Positions 7,286-15,017 of a DNA stretch of 50,700 nt are shown piece by piece (the stretch's first letter is position 1; each line of letters opens with the position of its first letter). This DNA comes from Algoriphagus faecimaris (GTDB lineage Bacteria; Bacteroidota; Bacteroidia; Cytophagales; Cyclobacteriaceae): the NCBI RefSeq assembly GCF_900101705.1, contig NZ_FNAC01000039.1, positions 1-50,700 of the forward strand, in the 5' to 3' direction. The position numbers and the translations under genes are program-made. A model generated the notes under the pieces. The model had not been told where the DNA came from, ran no database searches, and saw only the letters and a program-made list of their open reading frames with translations.

Positions 7286-8446
7286 TTGATCCTTTCAAAA
7301 TTGAATAATCTTCGAATAACCGGTCTTCTGTTTTTGAATCTAGCTTTTTGCTTTCTTGCTTGTGATGCTCCATCACAAGAAGAGCAAATAGGACTTTTTG
7401 AAGTTGAACTAGATTATGCCAAAGGTTTTCAAATTCAAAGAGGGGAAGATTTTTGGACAGTGAGAGTCAGTCAGCCTTGGACCGGTGCGGATCAGGCATT
7501 TGACTATTTGATTTTGGACGAAGGAAGTCAGGAAAATACAGTGGGATATGATGCTGTGATTCAACTTCCGATCGAACAAGTGATTCTCACATCTACTACC
7601 CATATTCCTCATTTGGATTTATTGGGCGAGACGGAAAAGTTGATGGCTTTTCCTAATCTCGATTTGATTTCATCAGAAAAAGTGTGGGAGCGGATCCGTG
7701 AAAATCAACTCATCGATTTGGGTTCGGCTCCCGCTGCTAACATAGAGATGATGTTGGATTTGTCACCTGATTGGGTGATGATATCGACACTGGGAGAGGA
7801 TCTTAAAAACCTTCAGGTACTGACTCGTTCAGGTATTCCCGCTGTCATCAATGGAGAATATGTGGAGCAGCATCCTCTGGGAAGAGCAGAGTGGATTAAG
7901 TTTACTGGCATTTTATTGGGTAGATTTGAGGAAGCCAAGAAGGTCTTTGATGCAGTGGCGCTTGAGTATTTGGAGGCCAAGAAATTAATAGAAAGTCAGG
8001 AAAGTCTATTCAAGCCAAAGATTTTGTCAGGGGTACTTTATCAGGATGTCTGGTTTGCACCTGGAGCGGATAGCTGGGGTGCTCAGATTTTAGAAAATGC
8101 TGGAGGGGATTATATTTTTTCGGAACTCAAGGGGACTGGAAGCTTAGAGTTGAGTTATGAGTTTGTATTGGACAAAGCTATTGATGCTGATTTTTGGATA
8201 GGATCAGCTGATTTTGTCAGTCTGAAGGAGATGGGAGAGCGGGAATCAAGATATCGTGGGTTTGAGGCATTTAAGCGAGGTGAAATTTTCACATATACCA
8301 GAAAAAAAGGACCTGCAGGAGGATTAGAATATTTTGAATTGGGCTATATGCGGCCAGATTGGGTGCTGAAGGATTTGATTAAAATCTTACATCCCTCGCT
8401 TCTGCCTGAGTATGAATTGTATTTCTATACCCAGATCAATGAATAG
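7286..8446 (+). CDS. btuF: ABC transporter substrate-binding lipoprotein, BtuF-like
   Basis: The protein is about 386 residues and has a lipoprotein signal ending 'CFLAC'. It has the helical-backbone binding-protein fold of the BtuF/FecB class (TroA-like), with 'DLISSEKVWERI', 'LDLSPDWVMIST' and 'NAGGDYIFSELKG'. No ATG precedes the signal peptide: the possible starts are TTG at 7286 and TTG at 7301, and the second is favoured if the nearby promoter is right. The gene is divergent from riboswitch-controlled btuB and overlaps the permease gene by 8 bases. B12 is the likely ligand from context; iron-siderophore or haem binding cannot be excluded, since the family is shared. Confidence 0.82.
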   Translation: MILSKLNNLRITGLLFLNLAFCFLACDAPSQEEQIGLFEVELDYAKGFQIQRGEDFWTVRVSQPWTGADQAFDYLILDEGSQENTVGYDAVIQLPIEQVILTSTTHIPHLDLLGETEKLMAFPNLDLISSEKVWERIRENQLIDLGSAPAANIEMMLDLSPDWVMISTLGEDLKNLQVLTRSGIPAVINGEYVEQHPLGRAEWIKFTGILLGRFEEAKKVFDAVALEYLEAKKLIESQESLFKPKILSGVLYQDVWFAPGADSWGAQILENAGGDYIFSELKGTGSLELSYEFVLDKAIDADFWIGSADFVSLKEMGERESRYRGFEAFKRGEIFTYTRKKGPAGGLEYFELGYMRPDWVLKDLIKILHPSLLPEYELYFYTQINE

Positions 8447-9464
8447 ACGAAACCATGTTACGTTGTTGGCCGGAGGAATGCTTCTTTTGATGCTCCTTTT
8501 TCTTCTCAATATAAGTTTGGGTTCGGTAGCCATTGGGCCTGTACAGATTCTCAAAGGGATTTTTTTCTCTGACTGGGAGAAGGTTTCTTTTGAGCAAATA
8601 GTCATTAATTATCGATTGCCAAAGGCTTTTGTCGCCGTCATTGCAGGTCTGGGACTCAGTTTGAGCGGACTTCAGATGCAAACTTTTTTCAGAAATCCAC
8701 TAGCTGGTCCTTATGTCTTAGGTATAAGTGCAGGAGCAGGATTTGGAGTTGCTATTTTGATTTTGGCTGGGGCACTCTTAGGCTTTGGAATGGGAGCGAT
8801 CCACCCTTGGAGTTTGGCTTTGGCGGGCACCCTAGGAGCTGGACTGATTCTTTCGCTAGTAAGTGTAGTAGCCTGGAGAGTAAAAGACTCGATGACACTG
8901 TTGATTGTGGGGATTATGTTTGGGGCAGCGGTTTCTTCTATTATTTCAGTCTTATCTTATTTTTCCGGTGCGGAGACGCTGAAGCTTTTTACCATTTGGT
9001 CAATGGGAAGTTTGGGAAGCTTGGATTGGCTTCAAGTTGCAGTTTTGGGAGCTTCGGTGTTTTTGGGAATTTTGCCAGTACTCTTTTCGATTCGGTCCTT
9101 CAACGCCCTCCTTCTGGGCGAGTCCTATGCAAAAAGCATGGGTGTAAATACCAAAAAATTGAGGTGGTGGATGATTGGAAGTACAGGGTTAATGGCTGGG
9201 GCGATTACAGCTTTTTGTGGTCCCATTGCTTTTGTGGGAATTGCAGTCCCTCATTTGGCAAGGATGATCTGGAAAAGCGCTGATCATCGGGTGTTGATTC
9301 CTGCCTCGGGTTTAGTTGGGGCGGCTTTGCTATTGATTTGCGATAGCATCGCCCAGCTGCCGGGGTTGGCAGAGAGCCTGCCTATCAATGCCGTGACTTC
9401 TCTAATAGGGGCCCCAATAGTGATAGGTTTGGTTCTTCGAAGAAACTTTAGCAAGGAATTTTAG
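8439..9464 (+). CDS. btuC: ABC transporter permease, BtuC/FecCD family
   Basis: The start at ATG 8439 overlaps the end of the binding-protein gene by 8 bases, a tighter fit than an earlier in-frame ATG at 8412. About 341 residues form roughly ten hydrophobic helices. Family motifs include 'NYRLPKAFVAVIAGLGLSLSG', 'QTFFRNPLAGPYVLGISAGA', 'GPIAFVGIAVPHLAR' and 'LPINAVTSLIGAP', all characteristic of the BtuC/FecCD permeases that carry B12, haem or siderophores through the inner membrane as dimers. It sits between the binding protein and ATPase genes of the same transporter. Confidence 0.92.
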   Translation: MNRRNHVTLLAGGMLLLMLLFLLNISLGSVAIGPVQILKGIFFSDWEKVSFEQIVINYRLPKAFVAVIAGLGLSLSGLQMQTFFRNPLAGPYVLGISAGAGFGVAILILAGALLGFGMGAIHPWSLALAGTLGAGLILSLVSVVAWRVKDSMTLLIVGIMFGAAVSSIISVLSYFSGAETLKLFTIWSMGSLGSLDWLQVAVLGASVFLGILPVLFSIRSFNALLLGESYAKSMGVNTKKLRWWMIGSTGLMAGAITAFCGPIAFVGIAVPHLARMIWKSADHRVLIPASGLVGAALLLICDSIAQLPGLAESLPINAVTSLIGAPIVIGLVLRRNFSKEF

Positions 9465-9466
9465 CT

Positions 9467-10444
9467 ATGGCAGAAGCAAGACTAGTCGGGAAAAATATCA
9501 GTTTGGGTTATCCAAATAAGGACGCGCCAAAAGTAGTGTTGGAAGCCTTGAATTTTGAGCTGTGCTCGGGTCAATTGACTTGCCTTTTGGGCCCAAATGG
9601 TGTTGGGAAATCTACGCTCATCAAAGCCATGATGGGCCAGTTAATACCTCTAGAGGGAAGACTGGAGCTCGATGGAAAAAGGGTAAGTGATTTTAGCTAC
9701 GAAAATCTATCGAAGCAACTGTCTGTTGTACTATCTGAGCCTCAGCTACCGAGTAATCTGACGGTGGAGCAACTTGTGGGACTGGGACGTACTCCTTATT
9801 TGACTTGGTCAGGAAGTTTAAGTCAGTATGACAAGGAAATTGTCCAAAGAGCCTTATCCACCACACATATTGAATACTTGAGAAAGGAGCTGATAGGGGA
9901 GATTTCAGATGGTCAGCGGCAAAAGGCGATGATCGCAAGGGCGGTCGCACAGGATTGTCCTTTAATGATATTGGATGAACCTACGGCTCATCTAGACTTG
10001 GTCAATCGTTATGAGATTATGCGCTTGCTTCAGCAAATAGCCCATCAAGAGCAAAAAGCGATTTTAGTCGTGACGCATGATTTGGAGATAGCCCTGGAGA
10101 CAGCTGATTATTTTTGGTTGCTCACCTGTGGAGCTCCTTTGCTCGGAGGGCTTCCTGAGGATTTGGTGATTTCTGGCTCGATCAATCAATTATATCCCTC
10201 AGGTACTTATCGTTTTGATCAGAAAAGGGGAAGGGTTGAGTTTGAAAGTGACACTTTAGAATGGTCCGTGACTGGAGAGGAAGAACTGATTTTTTGGCTC
10301 AAAAAATCATTAATTAAAGCAGGAATAAAAAAAATCCAATCGCCTGTGAAAGTTATGGGTAAGCCTTTTACTATTGATTTTGAAGGGGAAAGTTTTTCTA
10401 AACTGGAGACCTTTCTTCAATTCCTGCAATTGAAAAATGACTAG
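9467..10444 (+). CDS. btuD: ABC transporter ATPase, BtuD/FecE type, with C-terminal extension
   Basis: The gene starts 2 bases after the permease stop. Walker A 'GPNGVGKST' (about residue 44), the signature region 'ISDGQRQKAMIARA' (SDGQ instead of the usual SGGQ) and Walker B 'LMILDEPTAHLDL' are present, and the switch His is in 'VVTHDLEIAL'. At 325 residues it is some 60-70 residues longer than typical BtuD/FecE proteins; the excess lies at the C-terminus ('SVTGEEELIFWLKKSLIKAG' onward) and looks like a small alpha/beta domain of unknown role. Substrate is inferred to be B12 from the riboswitch-controlled receptor next door. Confidence 0.9.
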   Translation: MAEARLVGKNISLGYPNKDAPKVVLEALNFELCSGQLTCLLGPNGVGKSTLIKAMMGQLIPLEGRLELDGKRVSDFSYENLSKQLSVVLSEPQLPSNLTVEQLVGLGRTPYLTWSGSLSQYDKEIVQRALSTTHIEYLRKELIGEISDGQRQKAMIARAVAQDCPLMILDEPTAHLDLVNRYEIMRLLQQIAHQEQKAILVVTHDLEIALETADYFWLLTCGAPLLGGLPEDLVISGSINQLYPSGTYRFDQKRGRVEFESDTLEWSVTGEEELIFWLKKSLIKAGIKKIQSPVKVMGKPFTIDFEGESFSKLETFLQFLQLKND

Positions 10445-10490
10445 TCACTTTCGTGGTTGCTGTACTAAAGTTTTTATTCCGGAGGCTTTA

Positions 10491-10515
10491 TTTCCCTATC
10501 ATTTTTATAGGGAAT
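10491..10515 (+). terminator. Weak hairpin after the btuFCD-like operon
   Basis: TTCCCTAT and ATAGGGAA form a perfect 8-bp stem with a 7-base loop (10492-10514), followed by a T/A-rich stretch but no clean T-run. It may terminate the ABC transporter mRNA or form part of the marR upstream region. Confidence 0.35.
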
Positions 10516-10545
10516 TATTTATTGCAAAAACTTTATTTATATATT

Positions 10546-10570
10546 TGTCATACTAATTATTGGTATGACA
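10546..10570 (+). promoter_or_regulatory. Probable MarR operator overlapping the marR start codon
   Basis: TGTCATAC (10546-10553) and GTATGACA (10563-10570) are perfect 8-bp inverted arms separated by 9 bases. The ATG of the MarR gene (10565) lies inside the right arm. MarR dimers bind such palindromes and commonly repress their own genes. A near-copy of the inner sequence, CATACTAATnATT, recurs at 11021 before the reductase gene. A -7-like TATATTTG at 10540-10547 overlaps the left arm. Confidence 0.65.
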
Positions 10571-11014
10571 CAAGAGCAGTTTGCGAAATATTCCTTCCTA
10601 TTGGATCGTACGGCACGTAAAGTGAAGCAGTATGCGCAGCAGCAGTTCAAGGATGGGGCTTTTGATGTGACTGTGGATCAGTGGTTGGTATTAAAAAATC
10701 TTTCTGAGCACGGGAAATTAAGTCAGACCGAACTGGCAAATTTGGTTTTCAAAGATCACCCCACCTTGACTCGGATCGTAGATTTATTGTGCAAGAAGGG
10801 CTATGTAGAGCGTGTGCCTCATCCTCAAGATCGCAGAAGTTTTCATTTGAATTTGACTGAAAGTGGCGTATCAAAAGTCACTGCGCTACGTCCTAAAATA
10901 TTTGAAATTCGCGAGAAAGCGTGGGAAAACCTCAGCGAGCAGGATTTTGAAGAATTTAAGCGGATTCTCAATACGATTTACCAGAATTTGGATGGGCAAT
11001 TGTTAGAGGAATAA
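10565..11014 (+). CDS. MarR-family transcriptional regulator
   Basis: The 149-residue protein has the MarR winged-helix layout: an N-terminal dimerisation helix, then 'LSQTELANLVFKDHPTLTRIVDLLCKKGYVERV' (helix-turn-helix) and the wing 'PHPQDRRSFHLNLTESG' with the conserved D-x-R. A single Cys lies in the recognition region ('LLCKKGY'). Its gene starts inside a palindrome that is a likely self-operator, and the ferredoxin reductase gene downstream is preceded by a related sequence, so it probably governs itself and the reductase-ferredoxin pair. The inducing signal is unknown. Confidence 0.93.
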   Translation: MTQEQFAKYSFLLDRTARKVKQYAQQQFKDGAFDVTVDQWLVLKNLSEHGKLSQTELANLVFKDHPTLTRIVDLLCKKGYVERVPHPQDRRSFHLNLTESGVSKVTALRPKIFEIREKAWENLSEQDFEEFKRILNTIYQNLDGQLLEE

Positions 11015-11020
11015 ATTTAG

Positions 11021-11034
11021 CATACTAATAATTT
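11021..11034 (+). promoter_or_regulatory. Second MarR-like site before the ferredoxin reductase gene
   Basis: CATACTAATAATTT at 11021-11034 matches CATACTAATTATTG in the marR operator (10549-10562) at 12 of 14 positions. It falls 53 bases before the reductase ATG, but lacks the full right arm. Interpreted as a weaker binding site of the same regulator. Confidence 0.45.
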
Positions 11035-11086
11035 CTACACGAACAAAAATCAACATTCAGGGTTTTTCCCATAAAGTTTAAATAGC

Positions 11087-12091
11087 ATGATTCATACAGA
11101 CCTTTGCATCATCGGAGCCGGACCAGTAGGCTTGTTTGCGGTATTTGAAGCAGGATTGCTTAAGATGCGTTGCCATTTAATTGATGCCTTGCCTCAGGTA
11201 GGGGGTCAGCTTTCCGAAATTTATCCCCAAAAGCCCATTTATGACATTCCAGGCTATCCGGAAGTCAAAGCTCAGGAATTGGTCGATAATTTGATGGAGC
11301 AGATCAAGCCTTTCAAGCCGACCTTTACTCTTGGAGAGCGAGTAGATCACCTGGATCGTCAGGATGATGGGTCTTTCATCATTACCACCAATGAAAAAAC
11401 CCATGTGCATGCCAAGGTTATTGTGATAGCAGGGGGGTTGGGTTGTTTTGAACCGAGAAAACCGGTTCTTCAAAACCTTGAGAATTTTGAGGGTAAAGGG
11501 ATCACCTACATGGTCAAAAATCCAGAAACCTTCCGGGATAAAAATGTAGTCCTAGCAGGTGGTGGAGACTCTGCGCTTGATTGGACCATTTATTTGGCTA
11601 ATGTAGCCAAGAAAGTCACTTTGGTTCACCGTAATGAAACTTTCCGGGGAGCTCCAGATTCTGCTGCCAAAGTTTTTGACCTTGCTAATCAAGGTAAGAT
11701 TAACCTGATTCTTTCAGCAAATTTGAAAGAGGTGAATGGCAATGGCAAGCTAAATTCGGTGACCTTGGAGGATAAAAATAAAGCAGAAATCAAAATTGAT
11801 TCCGATTATTTGATTCCCTTGTTTGGGCTGAGTCCAAAATTAGGTCCTATAGCAGATTGGGGATTGAGTATTGATAAAAATGCCATCGAAGTAGATACAA
11901 GAGACTATTCTACAGGAGTAGAGCGAATCTATGCCATTGGAGATATCAACACCTATCCAGGCAAGCTCAAGTTGATTTTGTGTGGTTTTCATGAGGCTGC
12001 CATTATGATGCATTCTGCATTCAAATTCGTCTATCCCGATCAAAAACTTAGCTTCAAATACACTACCGTAAATGGTGTGAATTCATTCTAA
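11087..12091 (+). CDS. Ferredoxin-NADP+ reductase, thioredoxin-reductase-like type
   Basis: The 334-residue flavoprotein begins with the FAD dinucleotide motif 'CIIGAGPVGLFAV' and has 'GGQLSEIYPQKPIYDIPGYP', which marks the YumC-like TrxR-type FNR group rather than thioredoxin reductase, because the catalytic CxxC is missing. A second nucleotide motif 'VVLAGGGDSALDW' binds NAD(P)H, and 'YAIGDINTYPGKLKLI' closes the FAD site. It moves electrons between NADPH and ferredoxin in the cytoplasm. The 2Fe-2S ferredoxin gene starts 16 bases after it, giving a likely redox pair under the preceding MarR protein. Confidence 0.93.
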   Translation: MIHTDLCIIGAGPVGLFAVFEAGLLKMRCHLIDALPQVGGQLSEIYPQKPIYDIPGYPEVKAQELVDNLMEQIKPFKPTFTLGERVDHLDRQDDGSFIITTNEKTHVHAKVIVIAGGLGCFEPRKPVLQNLENFEGKGITYMVKNPETFRDKNVVLAGGGDSALDWTIYLANVAKKVTLVHRNETFRGAPDSAAKVFDLANQGKINLILSANLKEVNGNGKLNSVTLEDKNKAEIKIDSDYLIPLFGLSPKLGPIADWGLSIDKNAIEVDTRDYSTGVERIYAIGDINTYPGKLKLILCGFHEAAIMMHSAFKFVYPDQKLSFKYTTVNGVNSF

Positions 12092-12107
12092 ATTCTAAAT
12101 TTGCACC

Positions 12108-12431
12108 ATGGTAAATTTTACGGTAGAAGATCAGGACGGAAATCGTCAGGAAATAGAGGCTCCAGAGGATATGGGCTTTAGTTTGATGGAAATCCTAAAA
12201 GCCTCAGACTATCCTATTTTAGCAACATGTGGCGGTATGGCGCTTTGTGCTACTTGTCATATCGAGGTCTTGGAAGGCAAAGATGAATTAGGTCAGGCTT
12301 CAGATATAGAACTCGATCAATTGGAAAATTTACCTGAGTATTTTCCGACCTCCCGCTTGGCTTGCCAAATACGAATTTCAGATCTCCTGGAAGGATCAGT
12401 CATCAAGCTCCGAGGTGAGGATGTAGTCTGA
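12108..12431 (+). CDS. 2Fe-2S ferredoxin, adrenodoxin/plant-type fold
   Basis: The 107-residue protein shows the [2Fe-2S] ligands in 'ATCGGMALCATCHIEVLEG' (Cys-x5-Cys-x2-Cys) and a fourth Cys in 'SRLACQIRI', spaced as in adrenodoxin-like ferredoxins. It is soluble and cytoplasmic, and probably the electron partner of the reductase immediately upstream. Such ferredoxins feed Fe-S assembly or monooxygenases; which acceptor applies here cannot be read from the neighbourhood. It ends before a hairpin terminator at 12463. Confidence 0.93.
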   Translation: MVNFTVEDQDGNRQEIEAPEDMGFSLMEILKASDYPILATCGGMALCATCHIEVLEGKDELGQASDIELDQLENLPEYFPTSRLACQIRISDLLEGSVIKLRGEDVV

Positions 12432-12462
12432 TTAAAAATAAATGATAAATTTCGTTAAACCA

Positions 12463-12489
12463 TCTGGAAAAAGGTGGCTTTTTTTTTAG
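12463..12489 (+). terminator. Rho-independent terminator after the reductase-ferredoxin operon
   Basis: CCATCT/AGGTGG form a short stem (one G-U pair) around GGAAAA, followed by a C and a run of nine T (to about 12488). It lies just before the next gene's ATG at 12498, which argues against an upstream GTG start for that gene. Confidence 0.6.
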
Positions 12490-12497
12490 ATTCCATC

Positions 12498-13235
12498 ATG
12501 CGTTTTCTTCTTGTTTTGTTTTTTCTAGAGATGAGTACCTGCCTTTTTGCTTGTGAATGCATCTTTTTACCGCTTGATGATGCTTTCAGGAACTCTGATT
12601 TTGTGGGAATAGGGACGGTTAAAAAAGTCCATGCTCAAGACCCTTCGGCCAAAACCAAAAAAGTGGAGTTTGAAGTCAGTCAATTTTTTAAAGGAGTAGA
12701 ACTAGATCAATTTTTTTTTGATTTTGACCTTAACAATTTGTGTATGGGAGGAGATTTGAAGGAAGGGGAGAAATATCTGATGTATTTGGATAGAAGGTTT
12801 GGGATTTATAGGACCAATCTATGCTTGGGTAGGCATTTTCCTGTGCGCTATGAGTATGTAATGAAGAGGGAGCTGCAGATTCTTCAGGCTTTATCGGAAA
12901 CCTCATTAAAACTATCTGATTCTTTTCGGATAAATTTTTATGGTAATGACTTTTTTACAAAAATAAATAAGCTTAAAATCCCAAAAACATCAAATGAATT
13001 TGGAATCTACCTAGTAAAATATTATTCACAGAGTTTAAAAGAAGTTGATACGATATCGGGTTTTGACCCCACAGCTGATTATCTAATCGAATCTGCTATG
13101 AAACGCTCCACTTGGAATTTTGAACCTAAATACGATAATGAGGTCACCTTTCCAGTTACGTTCTTGATAGTTTTAGACAGAGGTTATAGCTTAGATGGTA
13201 AACTCTTTTCTATATCACGCTATGATAGGATGTAG
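12498..13235 (+). CDS. Exported protein with NTR/TIMP-like N-terminal domain
   Basis: Starting at ATG 12498, the 245-residue protein has a signal peptide ending near 'CLFACECIF', so the mature chain begins with a Cys-x-Cys pair. 'CECIFLPLDDAFRNSDFVGIGTV', 'VEFEVSQFFKG' and 'LKEGEKYLMYLDR' follow the pattern of the netrin/TIMP (NTR) OB-fold in bacterial exported proteins, where the N-terminal Cys pairs with later Cys residues ('NNLCMGG', 'TNLCLGRHF'). The C-terminal 120 residues have no recognised family. An IS1595 element lies directly downstream. The role is unknown; the fold call is moderate. Confidence 0.7.
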   Translation: MRFLLVLFFLEMSTCLFACECIFLPLDDAFRNSDFVGIGTVKKVHAQDPSAKTKKVEFEVSQFFKGVELDQFFFDFDLNNLCMGGDLKEGEKYLMYLDRRFGIYRTNLCLGRHFPVRYEYVMKRELQILQALSETSLKLSDSFRINFYGNDFFTKINKLKIPKTSNEFGIYLVKYYSQSLKEVDTISGFDPTADYLIESAMKRSTWNFEPKYDNEVTFPVTFLIVLDRGYSLDGKLFSISRYDRM

Positions 13236-13240
13236 GATTG

Positions 13241-14244
13241 CTAGTTTCAATAATTAAATATGACTATTCGTAATGTTGCACGTATGGATAGACAGCTGCA
13301 ATAATGAGTCTGTCAAATAATTTTTCTCCAAAGTATCTTCTGTTGAGCTTGTAAGCAAATTCATCCAGATAGTTTTGCAGGTATTTTTCTGAAACCATGT
13401 GATAAATACCCAGGAGGTTTTTCTTCAGGTTACTGATCGCCGTGTGAACCCAATTGAGCGTTCCATTTGCTGAATCCTTGGATGATTTCACTTTGATGTG
13501 CTCTTCTATCATTTTTTCCAGATCGACATAGGCGGTGTTTTTGTCGGTAAATAACACCGATGAAGAATCCACGTTATTTTCCAAAAACTGTTCCACCGAA
13601 TCACTGGTTGCATCCTTAAGCACTTTCAATTTGAAAAAGCCACAATGGCTTCCTTTTTTACCGGATTCAGGATCTTCCAAAGGGGTGGATTCGGAAGCCA
13701 CTGCGACAATCGCCTGTTTCTGACTGCCTTTTCCTCGCTTTAGGTTTTCCTGAACCCTTTTACGGGTTGCCTTTTCAACATAAGCCTCATCATATTCCAC
13801 CATCCCCTTGAGCAAATAAAGACTGTCCCGCTTTCCCATGACAGCCCTGATCTTATGCATCAGACTGAAAGCTGTTTGGTATCGCTTGAGCCCCAGCTGT
13901 CTTTGGAACTCCAAGCAGGAAAAGCCTTTCTTGGTAGCTGACATCAACAGAAACGCAGTAAACCAGGTATGCAGCGACAGATTGCTGGACTCCATCACCG
14001 TTCCGGCTTTTAAGGAGGTTCTCCTTCGACAAACACTGCATTCGAAGAACTTCCTGCCCGAAAACCAGTAGTGCTTAGGGAATCCCTTGCAGGTTTTGCA
14101 GTAAATCCCTGCTTTTTGCCGATAGTCTTTCAGAAAGATCTCACAGCTTTCCTCGTTTGGAAAATGATGGATAAAATCTATGATATTCATGCGCCTGTGT
14201 ATTTTCACACAAGTACCGCTTATCTTCACGACTACGGAAACTAG
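13241..14244 (-). mobile_element. IS1595-family insertion sequence, about 1.0 kb (approximate ends)
   Basis: The transposase gene is flanked by short inverted ends: CTAGTTTC at 13241-13248 and its complement GAAACTAG at 14237-14244, with a few further matches inward. The surrounding genes stop at 13235 and 14250, so the element fills the gap between them. No identical 8-bp direct repeats (expected for a recent insertion of this family) are visible, so the ends may be set slightly wrong or the insertion is old. Confidence 0.5.
13264..14190 (-). CDS. IS1595-family transposase
   Basis: The start is placed at ATG 14188-14190 (308 residues, 'MNIIDFIHHFPNEESCEIFL'), because the longer frame would begin in the element's end. 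A zinc ribbon is seen ('CKTC' and 'CSVC', spaced about 22 residues), followed by an ISXO2-like DDE domain with 'VEYDEAYV', 'LFTDKNTAYVD' and 'WVHTAISNLKKNLLGIYHMV'. This architecture is that of IS1595-family transposases. The reading frame is uninterrupted, so the element could still be active. The gene ends 16 bases after the left end, and no passenger gene is present. Confidence 0.92.
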   Translation of the reverse strand: MNIIDFIHHFPNEESCEIFLKDYRQKAGIYCKTCKGFPKHYWFSGRKFFECSVCRRRTSLKAGTVMESSNLSLHTWFTAFLLMSATKKGFSCLEFQRQLGLKRYQTAFSLMHKIRAVMGKRDSLYLLKGMVEYDEAYVEKATRKRVQENLKRGKGSQKQAIVAVASESTPLEDPESGKKGSHCGFFKLKVLKDATSDSVEQFLENNVDSSSVLFTDKNTAYVDLEKMIEEHIKVKSSKDSANGTLNWVHTAISNLKKNLLGIYHMVSEKYLQNYLDEFAYKLNRRYFGEKLFDRLIIAAVYPYVQHYE

Positions 14245-14249
14245 TGTCA

Positions 14250-14867
14250 CTAGCTGTCGAAGAATATTTGGCTACGTGTAGAATTCCGAAGAGTCATATA
14301 ATTAAAAGCGGGTGATCCAAATTCAAAGCGATAGGTGACTTCTGTTTCTACAAATTCTTCAGTTACGAAGTCATAAAATTGCTGGTCAGCAACTAGATTG
14401 ATGGATTCCTGTCTTGGGAAAAATTCTAGCCTTTTGATTTTAAAATAGGTATCTATACTATATGGATCCGTGAAATAAGTACCGTCATCGCCAAAAAAGT
14501 TCAATTCGAGACTGTTGTTTTCTCCTAGTTTTACAATTCTTCTGGTGATGCCACAGCCCATGATAATTTCATCTTCCATTGTTTCTTCGTTGTACCATTC
14601 GACGAAGCTGAAATAGTCAAAGTCCATAATGGGTGTTTCCTTATTTAGACGCCATTCTATGGAAAAATACTCACTGCAATATGAAAAATCATCTATGTGC
14701 TCGGTGATTAGTCGGCCTGATCTCGAGAAATCAATAGGAATAATGGTAGATATGGATTCAGCATGGTACACACCATAGGGGGCCTCTTGAATAGTAGGTA
14801 AATCAATTTTTGTGCAACCACTTATTAAAAAAAGAGCGAGAAGGAAAAAGGACAAATTTTTGTTCAT
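14250..14867 (-). CDS. Lipoprotein of unknown function
   Basis: The 205-residue protein starts 'MNKNLSFFLLALFLISGC', a clear lipoprotein signal. The mature part is rich in beta-prone, aromatic and acidic stretches and matches no family I recognise. The stop codon TAG (14250-14252) lies within 6 bases of the proposed IS1595 end, inside a small palindrome (CTAGTG-T-CACTAG), so the natural C-terminus may have been changed by the insertion. It probably sits on the outer-membrane or periplasmic side. Confidence 0.7.
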   Translation of the reverse strand: MNKNLSFFLLALFLISGCTKIDLPTIQEAPYGVYHAESISTIIPIDFSRSGRLITEHIDDFSYCSEYFSIEWRLNKETPIMDFDYFSFVEWYNEETMEDEIIMGCGITRRIVKLGENNSLELNFFGDDGTYFTDPYSIDTYFKIKRLEFFPRQESINLVADQQFYDFVTEEFVETEVTYRFEFGSPAFNYMTLRNSTRSQIFFDS

Positions 14868-15017
14868 TATAAGAAAGAAAACGAAGAGTTAGGTGAGTTG
14901 TTGTTTAGGAAGGTAAATTCTTCTTGAAATTCAGCATTTTAGAGCAATGTCTAAGAGGGAATTTTGAGTTTTTGTATCGTTTTTTGATTAAATCTCGTAT
15001 TTAGAACAACTGTTTTT

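Noticed and set aside
8807..9283. 158-codon open frame within the permease gene
   Set aside because: Out-of-frame shadow of the btuC-like gene; no protein-like composition or start signal.
12474..12497. GTG start for the NTR-domain protein
   Set aside because: It falls within the terminator of the preceding operon; the ATG at 12498 starts the signal peptide.
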